Of a DNA stretch of 64,000 nt, positions 45,973 through 58,891 are shown one piece after another. Positions within the stretch are counted from its first letter, which is position 1. Every line of letters starts with the position of its first letter. The notes under the pieces were generated by a model. The model did no database searches. It had not been told where the DNA came from and worked only from the letters and a program-made list of their open reading frames with translations. Source of the stretch: Xestospongia bergquistia (lineage: Eukaryota > Porifera > Demospongiae > Haplosclerida > Petrosiidae); assembly GCA_963965975.1 (NCBI GenBank), contig OZ014411.1, positions 4,697,001 through 4,761,000 on the forward strand, written 5' to 3'. The translations under genes were made by a program, and so were the position numbers.

Positions 45973-47938
45973 TGAACAGTGATTTATTAAATAGACATTG
46001 ATAAACTTTACAGTAAGCATGGTAGTGTTTCAATAATGTAGGGAATTAAAATTTGTTTATGCACTGTAATTAAACAGATGCATGCAATATAGTTAAACTA
46101 CAAGTTTTTAGCACATTGCATTTATATGAAGAATTTCTCCTGCTAAGCATGCTTCAGTTAGAGACCTTCCTCCTTGTTTGTTTGCAATTTATACATGTAT
46201 ATAGTTGTATAGTAAAAATATGGTCTTAATGTTCTTACAAAGTACTCTTGGTGCAATGAATTTTTGCATAATAATAATTGTTTATTATATGATTAATTTT
46301 TAAAAGACTACCAAATGAATGAATTATCAAAATATATATTTGATGTAGAGAGATCTGCCAATATTATCACATTAATGTATGTGTACCAGACAATCTGTTG
46401 ACTCAGTCTTCTTATACCATACTCTAATTCAAATATAATGACATCAGACAAAATTGTTGACTTATCATGCTTCTCATCACTTTGATCCTCTCATCCCTTT
46501 ATCATCCTTTTTTCTTTCCCATCTGCTTCACAAAACTCATTTGTCCCTTCCGTTCTCTCTCTGTGGAATTCACTTCTTTATCATGTGAAATATATCTAAC
46601 AGCTCTTCTCTAATCACTTTTAAATCTAAAGTAAATATGCTTATGTACTAGTCATCCACCTTCTATCACTTATCACACTAAAACGTATCAGATATCATTA
46701 ATCATCAATTTTTATCTTCATCTTATATTATTAATCATACTTTATATATTACTTTTTATACTATATTTTTTGTTTTTCTACTTTGTTTGTGCGTTTGTGC
46801 CCTTTAATAAACTAGCAGTATCTATTGGGGATTCATTTTGTCAGTAACAAAATTATATTTGTCAAATGGAATAGTTGAGCCTCTGTTTCTTTATAAGATT
46901 TTGACCAGGCTCTAAATGAGATAGGCCTTTATTCTAGTATATAACAATCATTAATCTAACAATGCTCACATGTACGTTGAACTCTCTCACCTGAATCTGC
47001 TAGGATATTTCTTTAAACAGTCAACTGCTGTCAGTTTGAAGGAAACAAAGACTTGCACTTGGATATTTTGAAGAGTGAAGAACGAGAACAACACTAGTAC
47101 ACATAGCTAGATGTGAAAAAAGCATGATCAATAGGTCTCGAGCCTCTATTCTTCAAAGAAATTTGGTATATTTTGACAAAGAATAATTAGCAATTTAATG
47201 CATTATAGGTACACTGTAAAAAATCGATTACTAAAATTTATGTATTTCTGTAAAAATCGATTGGTTGATTTAACTAACACAATGTTGGTTATACACATTA
47301 TAAACATAACACTGTTTTGGATACTAATATACTATGTAATATTGCTTATGTAACTATATATATAAGCAGTAGTAGCAGTACATTAGTAATAAAAACAGTA
47401 TTATACTTACTTTTTCTACAAAAATATATGTTTGCAATTGCAACCTGTATAACAATACATTGGTTAAATAAACCAATCAATTTTTATAATGATATACTAA
47501 TTGAAAGCCATATATGTAGTTGGTTCTCAGAGCAGTGAAGATTCTGTTTAATATCTCATTAGTTAGAAAAAATAATTTTCATGGATACTAGCTCATGTAT
47601 TGTGTAATCTATGGTGGGTCTTTACATGTTTGTGAGGGTTGTAAACTATGAAACAGGACATTCCTATATGCTAGATACATGAGAAAATTTGTTTAAGTAC
47701 ACAAAATGTACTGGTCCATAGTAATTAGTTATCAAAACAATGTATGCTGTTAATACTATATGTATTCAATGTATTTGATGGGTATATCCATACAACCCAA
47801 GTGGTTATGAATCAGTAAACAACCAATTTATTTTAACAGTGTACCCATGCACCCAAAGAGAATCTCCCTTTAAGCAAGTAATAATTAGAACATAAGGATA
47901 TAGAGATGATTCTATAATCATGTTTAGAAGGTGTGTTT
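45973..47938. repeat. Right arm of the large inverted repeat
   Basis: Inverted counterpart of 35608-37543. The spacer between the arms is about 8.4 kb and contains the Ig/FN3 remnant, the second F-box/LRR copy, copy E and relic 4. Confidence 0.9.
47209..47844. mobile_element. MITE with CACTGT terminal repeats (copy in right arm)
   Basis: tacactgtaaaaaatcgatt at the left end and aaatttattttaacagtgta-like sequence at the right end (47826-47844). It is the inverted counterpart of 35685-36298, so it was duplicated with the arm rather than inserted independently. Confidence 0.7.
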
Positions 47939-48554
47939 AATTTACAAATGTAAGCAAATAACCATATAACTAGTATACCATAGTTCAACTCATGGCAATG
48001 TCTGACAATAGTGATTGCTTTTGATTGGCACTTAGCTTTGTTGAAGATGGTTATTGCTATCATTTTGGATGGTGTTGTACTTTAATTAAACATGCAGTGA
48101 TTGTAATGGAAATTCTAAAATAGCCATAGAGTCAATGACAGTACCATCACTTAATTATTGCTTTGTCATTGTACACTAATTCTAACACGATCATGATGCT
48201 ACCATATTTATCTACAGTTTAAAGTAGTCTTTTAAAAAATCAAAAATTTAAAGCAGTGCTTATTTGTCTAACAGAAAGTCCATACTTTGTTGTTTAATTA
48301 TTAAATTGATAGTAGAGGTACCGTATACTCTCTAAATCTTGAATATTAATTATAAAACAAAAAATAAGACTTCCTGTTAGTACATACTTGACCAAAATTT
48401 AATAGTTAACAATATTTGTAATCACAAAAGTAAAAAAAAAATGACATACATAAAATTGAAAAATTATTGCAATAAATCAAAAAATTTATTATTATCAATC
48501 ATGCATTGTACGTCACACATACATGACACTCTTCTTAATAGAAATAGCAATAAC

Positions 48555-48666
48555 ATAGAGGAGATGGCGAAAGGAGTGATTCTTGTGAATAAGGAGGTGG
48601 TGGTTGCTGTGAATATTGAAGTGGAGGTTGTTGTAGGTATAAAGCTTCTGCTAGGGCTGTTTGTTG
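48555..48666 (-). other. Exon-like Pro/Gln-rich fragment
   Basis: Reading the minus strand after a (TA)n tract that ends in taacag, one frame gives QQTALAEALYLQQPPLQ then YSQQPPPPYSQESLLSPSP. Low-complexity, PPPY-containing composition is unusual in this AT-rich stretch and suggests coding origin. No start, partner exon or stop-bounded gene is found, so it may be a fragment. Confidence 0.3.
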
Positions 48667-48670
48667 CTGT

Positions 48671-48698
48671 TAATATATATATATATATATATATATTT
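48671..48698. repeat. (TA)n microsatellite
   Basis: Run of alternating T and A of about 27 bases within taatatatat..atatattta. Confidence 0.9.
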
Positions 48699-48989
48699 AC
48701 AGCTATGAAGGAACTGAAAGTAAATATTTTAATATAAGAGGATTTGCAGTAGCAGACGCTTGGATGAAAAAGTACAAGATAGAAAAACAAAAGACCGTCA
48801 AAAGAAGAAATCACCGTACGTCTTTATTAAAGTTAATCATAATTGTGATCAAGATAATTAGAAATAATTAGGAATTTCGGTACGCAGCCTGATTAATGAA
48901 ATAATCCTTAATCGGTTGGGTGTTATCTACTAGCATAGGGCGTGTCTGCTTTAATAACAACGAACAAAACACGGAAGCCCAACTTCAGA

Positions 48990-51900
48990 ATGGCTACTCT
49001 ACTGACCCAAGGTATGACTGAATATAATAAAGTAATTATATTCTTATGTTTGTCATGTTCTACAGATTATTATATACCTACAAAGAGGTCCTGGCACTCC
49101 TCGCATGTGATAGGTGACTACCTTTACATGTGGGGTGGTGATATAGATGGCCTTCCTGCAAAGGTTTATGATAAACGGGGGAGGATCTCTGTTATTGAAG
49201 TATTCCACTTACAAACTGGTAGGTGGGAACAACAACCTACCAATGGCATCCCTCCACCAGGTGTACGAGGCTATGCCTCTACTGTTATTGGTAAAAGAAT
49301 CTTCTACTTTGGAGGGTATTGTATCAATCATAAGCATCGTCACAATAGCATTCATTCATTAACAACAGATTCACTCACATGGAATGAACTGTTCCCAACC
49401 ACACCAGACAGGGGTCCAATGATGAAGTCATATTGTGGAATGATAAATCTTTCATTCAATGAAGAGGATTACCTTGTGGTATTTGGTGGTACTGGAACAG
49501 ATCCTACCAATGCACAACCTGGTGCTCAGTATATTAATGGTCGTACTAATGAGCTCCACTATTATAAGTTAGCAAGTGGTAAGACATCAGTATATATTGT
49601 CATGCATAATCATTACAATTTTAATAGTACAATTTTATATATATTTGCTTTTTAGGCACTTGGATGGCACCAGATATCACCGGAAAAGGCCCACCTCCTT
49701 TTACTGACTTCACTCTCACATCATTGTCTCACAATGGTGCTGTGCTATTTGGTGGCAAATCTCCCAATGGTCCTGATAATACTGTCTATATTGGACAGTG
49801 TATGAAAACTGCAGTGGTGAGTGTAATATATCACTGTCTAAATTGATTGATTGATTTAACCAGGAGCACTAATTGGTTGAATTAACCAATAAATAATTAT
49901 ATATAGTATTAGTTACTGCTATTATGATAATAAGTTAACAAAATAATAAATAAATATATCTCCCTAGCATTGGCAGAAGTTAAGTAAATCATGGTCACCC
50001 TTTGAATCAATCAGTTGGCCTCAGAGTAGAGAGCGTCATGGTGCCATTATTATAGGTGACCTATACATGGTAGTGGTGGGTGGATATCGTACATCTGACA
50101 GCTGGTTATTTAATATTGATACAAAGACATGGACAGAGGTTAGTTTATGGTCATCCTGTGATGTATTCTAACTCAGCTCTCACTAAATTCGAAATTATAG
50201 AGTGTATGCACTGTAAAAACTGACTGGTTGATTTAACCAATTATATGGTTATACAGCTTGCATGTAGCAAACTGAAAGTAAACAAAATAATATTTTGATT
50301 ACTATTATTCTGTGATATTAATTGTTTACAAATGAAAATCTTTATAATTTAAAAAAAAATCATTATCACTTCTAATTTACCATGTGCATGTACATGTATA
50401 CACTGGTGTTCACTGGAAAAATGGATTAGCTAAACTAATCAATCCATGGCCATTTATGATGAAAATAATAAAATATTAAAGAATGAGATTAGTAAACATA
50501 CATTGTTATTACTAATAAAATATATTGAAGTATGTGGATAAATGTCAAAGCAACAAGATTATATTTAATCTGTATATGTTGTAGCTTTGCTGTGTACTTG
50601 TGTTTATCATAAAGTTGTCATTATGGACATCCCTCAATTATACACAATTCCTTTCTTAGAACTAATTTGTTTAAGTATGCAAAACGATCCAAAGAGCATA
50701 AATTGTTTCCAATACAATTTTTGTAAATACATTTAATCCAAGTAACTATAATTCATTTAAAACAACCATTTTATTTTATAACAGTGAACATTTTCTGTTA
50801 ATTATTGTTATGTAATATCAAACAGTATACTATATTTCATCTCGTAGCTCACTCTACCACAGTCTGTGACTGAAAGATGGGGCCACTCTCTATCAGTATG
50901 GAATGTATCACCTACCACTGTATGGATAATTCAGTTTGGGGGATACAATGGTGAAAATGCATTGAATGACACTACAGTGATAGAACTTAGTAAGTGTCAT
51001 CTACTTATCATAGTATTTTATTACATACACTCATTATATAGAAATGACCTGATGGCTGCTATGTGTTTATCATATCCTTAAATCTCACTTGCAATAATTG
51101 AGTATTGTTGAACCTTTAAGACATTTTAAAGATAGAAACAAGGAGTGACTTAATAGGATAGTGTTATTTGATAATAATAATAGTATTAATAGCAATGAGA
51201 CAACTATGATGGTTTCATACAGTTATGTTCACTAGGGTTCTCATGTATCTGGCCATCAAAGGTTTCTACTTTGGTTAATCTGATAAGGAGATTATTAGAA
51301 TAGTGTCAAGTCATTCATTACTGCAACAAAACATAGCCATAATCGCAAAACAGAAATATGACAAATAAAACATTTAAAAGTGAAATGGAAAGGCAACAGC
51401 AATAAAAATATGGAAATGATTGCTGTATATACTTGTATATTGAGAATCCCTGCAAAAGTATCTGACATAGAGATTAATTTTACAATCAGTTGCATTTGAT
51501 TCTCAATTTGTTTTATAATTTCTATATCTTTTTTTTCTAACTTTTGGCATTTTCACTCCTACATTGATTTTCATTTCTTAAATGTTTTTTAAACCTCCCA
51601 GTATTATCACAGTGTGATGTAAGAGTGTTGCCATGCTAACTGTTGATATTATAAACTAAATCATTGCTATAATTCAATGGTATTGTGCATCTCTCATTGT
51701 AGCAGACCATTGGTCTCTAGGAAGTGTAATATGTAATTCGACCTTTACTCATGAATATCAACTTATACTGCAGCAGAGGAAGAAGTCTGAACAACTATTT
51801 GGACAATGTCAGCTTAATGTCCAACATTTTCAACCTTCTTCATTACAAAATACATTACAAATGAAGGACAGAGAAATCCTACTTTTGACACAGCAGCTTG

Positions 51901-52996
51901 AGGTTACCAACAAAGAGCTACAAGATACAAAACAGCAAGAGATAGATGTGACAAGAGCTCTTCAAGAAGATCTTACAAAGGAAAGACATATACAGCAGCT
52001 TCAACAGGAAAAAGAGGTAAATCAAGCTTCATTACAACTTCAGCTAAGAACTCATCAACGGCAGCTCCATGACAGTCAAGAAAGAGAAAGAGCACTTCGT
52101 CAACAACTCCAAAACACATCTAGTACTCTTCAACAAACGCAGCAAACTAATGTCACTCTTCAACAAAGAGTTCAACAAGTACAAGAGCAATGTGCCACAC
52201 TTCAGCAACGAGTTCAACAGCTACAAGAGCAGTCTCACTGGGTAGTGATGAGGGAAGAGATTGAGATGACTAAGGAGGTACTTGGAAAAGGGGTTGGGGA
52301 GAAGTCAAGGTAGCTAAGTTTCGTGGCCTTAGAGTAGCTGCCAAGTGTCTTCATGATGTCATTCTGTCACCATATAACATAACAGCTTTTACTCGAGAAA
52401 TGGAGATCGCAGCTCGAGTACGTCGTCCCAATTTTCTCCAGTTCATAGGAGCCACTCAAGAGAGAGAACCCATTATTCTCTCAGAACTAATGCCAGCCAA
52501 TTTGCGTCGAGAACTTGAAAAATCTTCACTAACTCATCCTCAAATTATGAAAATTGCTGGAGACATATCTGCTGCTCTAAACTACCTTCACCTCTCGCGA
52601 CCACACCCTATACTACATCGTGATGTTAGTAGTCCTAATGTCCTCCTTGAACCATCTGGTATAGGAATATGGAAAGCTAAACTATCTGATTATGGCTCAG
52701 CTAATCTTGTTCAAAGTATCTCAGCTCATAGTGTAGGTCCTGGCAGTCCTTTCTATGCTGCACCAGAAGCACCATTTCCTGACCAACATTCACCAGCAAT
52801 AGATGTCTTTAGTTTTGGTACACTCCTCATGGAGATGATTCTACGTCAATCTCCAGTTTCTAAAACAGATGACAAAATGACTCAATCTGAGGCTATCCAG
52901 TGGCCACCTATGAAATATATTGTTCAGAGGTGTATTTCTCGTGAGAGTCAAAACCGTCCATCTGCCGCTCAATTAGTCACTTACCTTGACATGTAG
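48990..52996 (+). CDS. Kelch-repeat / coiled-coil / TKL kinase fusion protein (one frameshift)
   Basis: Predicted exons: 48990-49011, 49066-49578, 49656-49816, 49968-50138, 50848-50989, 51703-52996; about 767 residues if the frameshift is ignored. Six Kelch units can be counted by their GG motifs (YLYMWGG, IFYFGGY, LVVFGGTG, AVLFGGK, YMVVVGGY, IIQFGGYN), enough for one beta-propeller. About 150 Gln-rich coiled-coil residues follow (LQQRVQQVQEQCATLQQR). The kinase has VAAKCL, HRDVSSPNVLL, DYG in place of DFG, APEA..DVFSFG and NRPS. The frame breaks exactly in the glycine loop: GKG, then GWGEV needs one more G in the run 52290-52293, so the upstream frame stops at 52313. The first intron (49012-49065, 54 nt, no stop) could also be read through. 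Expected cytosolic. The second TKL gene in the window, of a different subtype from the array. Confidence 0.82.
50210..50790. mobile_element. MITE with CACTGT terminal repeats in a Kelch-kinase intron
   Basis: The left end gcactgtaaaaactgactggttgatttaacc (50210) and the inverted right end aacaaccattttattttataacagtg (to about 50790) resemble the termini of 35685-36298. It lies entirely within the intron 50139-50847, which it accounts for almost completely. Confidence 0.6.
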
Positions 52997-55309
52997 TTTA
53001 GTACTATGTTCGGTTCTTTTTGTGTAGTTCTCTTTATATAGATACATTAATATATTTTATGACTGATGTGGTTGATAATGTTGACTTAGCTTATTTAGAC
53101 ATTATGAATGTAATTACATGTAGTTCTAGTTATGAATATATTTTTGTTTGCTATAGACACATATATAGTATATTTATTGAAATGTCCTATATAATACTGT
53201 TAATTATGTGAATATTGTACTGATGATGTATGCATTGCGAATGATGTTGTAGAATAATAATGTGGTAACTATAAATATTAATTTTGAGTTATTATTTCTG
53301 CTAGGCCTTTTTTTACTTAATTTCCGTTGAAACTTTATATGTGTATAAATATATATAACTCTAATATTTTCTATTAGTTCAGTTCTGTTCTGTTCGTTAG
53401 TTCTGTTGTTAAAAGATTCATTATAGTTAAAGTTGTTTTCATCGCGTGCTCGGCTACAACAAATAATTGTTACAATTGCTGAGGAATCCATTCTTATAAT
53501 AAAACAAGTAACAGACACTAACTCATCAACCAGATTCACTCACCAGCTGAGCAGAAACACACCATTTTTCAATATGACCAGCTCATGATATGGATAATGT
53601 TTCTTCAATAACCTACTTTTTAAAAACATCTATAACTTGTCTTCTGGCAACATGAGAGTTGATGCCAAACCATATGTCAAACATCCTTGATGTATTATAA
53701 GTTCAGCCCTCAGGTAACTTTTGAGTATCATCCTAGAACTTCTTGATCTCACGCTTAGCTGGATTCCAAACTGGTATCATTTACCAAGAATATACGAATA
53801 TGTTCACATAATTTACAGAGTTGGTTTTTCTAATAAGACAAAGCACAGTTGACCTGTTGGGTGGGGCTCAGTGGCCACACCTTTTGGTAACAACTTAGGT
53901 CTAGGCTTTAAAAAATATTATTAGAAAAGTTAAAACTGTTTTTAATTATTTTCTATGAGACAGAAATATTATTAAAACACATGTTGATATTGTATATTAC
54001 TGCCATTTAAGAGCTCCTTAGTGAGTATCTGATGGAGAAGCCCTCACTAAACCCACATCAATAGAAGCTAAGGTACCATAACCATTATTAACCACACCTG
54101 CTCTATTCTATTGTTTTATTTACATGAGTACACACTATCCTTCTCATCATTCCAACTATTTTCTTGTAGAATTATGGGATATGGGACATAGGAACTGTAA
54201 CTCCACCCGGGCAGGAAAAGGGGTGTGGTCAATATTAGGGTGTGGCCACATTTATTAATGATTAGGTTGTGGTTACGTTTATTAATGTCAAATACGCGAA
54301 AAACGCAATCTCTCTCTCTCTACTGAATACTCGATCCAAGGAAATATTTGATACCAACTTGATTAGAAGGACTTTTAAACTGTTCAGGGCATTATTTAGA
54401 ATTGCCTGGTCGCCGGTCATTGCCCGTGTATGCCCAGGACTGCAGCCGAAAGAGAGTGCCATTTTTTATCAACAGACAGCTTATACAAACTGAATACTTT
54501 ACATATAATCTAGTACTATATACATGTACATGGTGCTATTATAAAGGTTGTGCTTGTGTTGCACTATTATGTTTAGAACATACACAGTGACTTATTATAC
54601 TCGAATAAATAAATTATTAAAAAATTTCATAAATGTAGTAATGGCAGTAAAACAACTCAAACTAACCCAAAATAAGAATAGTAGTATGGACATCCCTACA
54701 TAGTAGCCAAAATATCAAAGGTATCATGCTTTGTTGCAACAGCTGTACGAGGAAGACAGTGCTATAAGAAGTCTAAATAAACCTGCGCTAAAGTATACAA
54801 GGTTCTTACATTAATATTGTTTTTCTCTAAAGTTTGCTTTTAGAAAGTGTCTAAAGTGCCATTTCTAGTAAGTTTAACTGATGAGCTGATGAACATGATG
54901 TCTTTTCCCTCTAGTTTGACCTCATATGACAAAGGACAAGTCTTTTTACTATAGGAATCCAAACTTTTAATTACTTCGAGAAATTGTATGTAACTACTAT
55001 TATGCATATGAACATCATTAAGCCTTTTATTCCTTTCATATCCTGTTCTGCTTTTATCCAGTATTATAGTACGTTGTTGTACATTAATGTTTTGTGTATG
55101 TTGTTTGTTAGTAATAGCTCTATTTCACATGGTTCAATTTTGAAAAAAATATCAATCATAGGAACAAAACAAAGGAAATTATGAATGTTTAAATCATACT
55201 AAATTATTGTAATTGCTAATTGCTGGTTCTAATGTGCACACATAAAAAGAATTCCTAGAATAATTGTTACAACAGAATTGGTAGTAATATCTATTTATTA
55301 CCCAATCAT
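52997..55309. other. Intergenic region between the converging Kelch-kinase and caspase-like genes
   Basis: No gene supported. It contains gtgtggtcaatattagggtgtggcc (about 54215-54245) and a (TC)n tract (54309-54322). Confidence 0.4.
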
Positions 55310-58300
55310 TCAGTTATTGTTTATGTATTTTTTTCCATCATCACCTCTCAGAAATTCTTTTACAGCATTAGAAGCCTTTTCTAAATCGACTAGCTTGCTG
55401 TTAAGCATGTCAATTATGGTACCCCATGTAATAGGCTCTTTAGACATTGAATTCTGCCACTCCTCTATTACTAAAGATAACTTTATAATTCCAGCACTTT
55501 TGCCTTCTAATCCATTTCTCACGTCTGCACGAACTTCTAAAGCTCTTCCAAATTCATTCCATTTATCTGCATATGGAGCTAAAAATTCTAGCAACTCAAA
55601 CTTGGAGGGTTCTGATGTTCCATCTCCTGGAATTTCTATAAAATATATTCAAAATTAAGGAAACTTCATAAAAGGGATCTACTAGTATATAATAGCATCT
55701 AGATTTGTGTATTAGTTTTAATATTACAACAGACTCACTTAGCGTCTTAGCTATGCCTTGCATTCCCACTATAGGACCTCCTAATACTTTTTTAATGTGA
55801 TTCCATGAAACTTCAGAGCATCGTGTGTCTATCCAAGATTGCAATATTCTTGCAAGTTTCTCTGAGTCACTCCTACCATAACTTTCCCGCAGTCCTTCTA
55901 GGAATCCTACCTTAACATTTAAAGCTTCTCCTATTTTACTCCATTTGTAGTCATAAGGTGCGAGAATGTTTAATACATCTATGGCTTTAGGTTTTTTTGT
56001 CAATACAAGCTGCAACTGATCTTCACCTAGAAAAAACAATGTAACAAAGCATCAATAGTTCACGGCAAATTTAATTAATATAATAATGTAACAAAGATAA
56101 TGAAGTAAATTTCTGTTGTAAGTTGTAACTATTGTTGCAGGTAAAATTCTAGTAAGATATATTACCACCAATATTGTTAGTTGAAAATGGTTTCAATTAT
56201 GTATTAATCCCAGCTTATTTTAGAATAAAACTCGTTGTCACACAAATAATAACGTAATAGCTTTGCTTTCAAAATTGCACACAAAGTATACAGTCAACAA
56301 GATTCAGATTTTAACTCAGATTTTCATGTCAAAATGCCATCCAAAGCTTATCCATGAACTAAAGTATAATAAGGTGTATGATGAAAATGACACTGCTTTT
56401 TGTCTGCTTGTCAACAATTGTTTGTACATGTGTGCAATCATTGACTGTAACTGTCTAGTAAAGTAAATAGATAGATAGTTATTTGGGCATTATAATCATA
56501 ATGTCATTTCACAATAAATATTCTAAAACTATCACTCAATAAAATACCTTCTTCAGCAGGAATCGGTGAGTATTTTTCTCGATAGTAGTCTGCAGCTTTC
56601 TTCAAAGAATTCTCTGTTAAAAAAATAAATTATATATGTTTTTGATCGATTTGAACAAACCTCTAAAAAAGAAAGTCCCCAATGATGAAGCATAATATGG
56701 ACTTTGTACGAGTTGTCCAACTTCCATGCTCTTTTCAGCAACTTCTTCACAGGTTTTATCCAGTATTGCTGTTATTGGCAAATCATATTTTACAATATGG
56801 TCAAAAAGAGTGAAAGTCCAAATGCTACCTCTCTCAGGATTACTAGTAGCTTCAGTATGTTTTGATGTAGCATAAGCAATTAAACGTTTTCCATCTGGTG
56901 GTAAAAATGCTGGTACAGGCAAATACTTTGTTGCAGGTTTAGCAGTATGCTGTTGTTCTTGTACTTTTTCCTCAGTTAGACAGCAGTCAAAGAAAAACAA
57001 ACATTTTCTGTCCCCAATAGATGCGGTTTTCTTGGGTGTGAACCAGGATGTGATGTCGTCATTGATGAATACCTTTTTGTTATCGATACTCTGAATATAT
57101 CCTTTGCCATCAACACAACCACCATGACATAAAAAGTATATCACAATGGAATGTATATTTTCTTGATAGGCATATTTTGATGACATTGTTTCCAATATGC
57201 AACAGATGGCTTCAGAACTTGGCTCAGGTACTGTGAAAGTGGCATAGTCCAGTCGTTTAAACGCATTTCTGACAGTTTCAATATCAATTTCAGTTCCAGA
57301 AGGACCTGCTGAACTAACATCAGCAAATATTATTGCAACACCAACTCTTTTCTTGTCTCCCATTTCTTTGTGGAAGTCTTCGTTAAATTCAAAATGATCT
57401 GTGGTCAAATAAAGAGTAATGACTATAATGACTACAATAGTTGTATGCAGGTTAAAATTGTGAAAAACTAGCTGTAAAACAAACAAGCCTATATACACTG
57501 GTATCTAAGCATGTGTTTATAAAAATGGAATCTCAATTTATATAAGCTCTTTGTCAAAGAAAGAATCGCTTTTCTTGTTTCAGCATGCAGACATATATTA
57601 AGTAATTCAGTTAAGTTAAACAACAGTTGTAGTGCAAACTCTAGATATATCTTATTAATTTTATTTGCATATAATTATACAAGACAAGACTAGTATAGTT
57701 ATAAATACCTGATTTTAAAAATTTGTACAGAAGAAATTCTGTGGTATCTTCTGCAGATTGCACTGAAATAAAATAATTAAATGTAATTACTATTAGTAAA
57801 CTCACAGTAATTAGAAGGAGCATAACCTATTTTGCCTTTACACCTGACTTGCCACCAATCTTCATACTATATTATAGCAATATACACTAAACACATTGAA
57901 ACAACACAAATATACTTTTGAAGCACATACATTGGAACCTCCATACAGATAGTCCCTGTAGAGGACACATCTCTATAAAAAAACACTCTAAGCTCTGAAT
58001 GGAATGGCTTCTCTATTGTTATAATACTTAGCAACTCTCCTTAGTCACACACCTCTGGAGATACTCCAGCTAACAAACACAAACATACTTGTGAACACTT
58101 CATACAATTAAGCTTGTCCCATTTAATGGTGTCCACTATATGGAGGTTTGACTGTATACACATCACACATACTGAAGCAATAGTGACAAAACCTAAGATA
58201 ACTTTATGTCCTCACAAATCTATTATTTTGGTAAATGTTAAGTCTAATTTCATAGACTGAATATATAATATTGAAAACGCAATACAAAGTAAACACCTAC

Positions 58301-58891
58301 ATGTATATCAGATGGTCTAAACATGTAATCATAATTTCTATGATCATGCATGCTCATATACCAGACTTTTGAATATATGTTACACATGTACATAATACAT
58401 AATTAAATGATAATGTATATATGCCAGTACACATTGAAACTAAAAATTTTGCTTGCATCTACTGTGAAACTAGATGAGGAAACTTTTGGAAACAGCTAAC
58501 AAAACTAATGTTGCTAGTTGAAGCAGTTTATTTACCTGCTATAGAGAAATTAGAGTTCAACATTTAATGATCACAGAATTATATATAAAAATTTATAATA
58601 ACTTACAGTTTTTTCCAAAAGGTACATAAGTTGTCCATATTCAAAGCTGAGCTCATTCTACATACAAAAATAAAGTGTGAAATATAATTATGCATGTATT
58701 ATGCATGTCTAACAAAATACATGTATTATGTATGTTTAACAAAAAAAACATTTTTTAAGTATGTGATGCTTAATAAATAAAAGATTCAATATAGGTTCTA
58801 TTAAATATAAAGCCTATACATTCATTGGACACAGTCTTCTTCATTAATTTACATTAAGCAACTGACCTCTTTTCCAGCTGTATAACTCCAT
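55310..58891 (-). CDS. Caspase-like peptidase (C14) with two C-terminal death-like domains
   Basis: Predicted minus-strand exons: 58891-58867, 57762-57709, 57398-56661, 56613-56548, 56026-55739, 55635-55310. All junctions are phase 1 and the total is 1497 nt, 498 residues. Residues about 44-260 form a caspase fold: VGVAIIFADV first strand, IVIYFLCHGG with catalytic His near 118, FFFDCC with catalytic Cys near 165-166 (D-x-C pattern), and a p10-like ATSKHTEATSNPERGSIWT segment. Two related helical domains follow: LAPYDYKWSKIGEALNV..SWNHIKKVL and LAPYADKWNEFGRALEV..TWGTIIDML. Both have the Trp pattern of death domains. Death domains usually precede the peptidase, so the order is unusual. The first exon (MELYSWKR) is the least certain. 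Likely a death or immune signalling protease in the cytosol. Confidence 0.82.
57928..58157. mobile_element. Short pogo/Tigger-like MITE in intron 1 of the caspase-like gene
   Basis: The left end tacattggaacctccatac and the right end tatggaggtttgactgta are imperfect inverted repeats flanked by TA. The inner sequences (gtagaggacacatctct and gtgtccactatat) also pair. An AACCTCCATA terminus with TA flanks is typical of pogo-like MITEs. About 230 bp, no coding capacity. Confidence 0.6.

Noticed and set aside
48464-48814. Minus-strand frame of 116 codons with Ser/Thr-rich and TA-repeat residues
   Set aside because: Runs straight through the (TA)n microsatellite as alternating Ile/Tyr; composition is not protein-like. 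The Pro/Gln-rich stretch in another frame is more plausible.
53204-53539. Minus-strand frame of 111 codons
   Set aside because: Low-complexity Asn/Ile-rich translation with no splice context or recognisable motif.
55278-55658. Plus-strand frame of 126 codons
   Set aside because: Antisense of the second death-like domain exon, whose minus-strand reading has correct splice phase.
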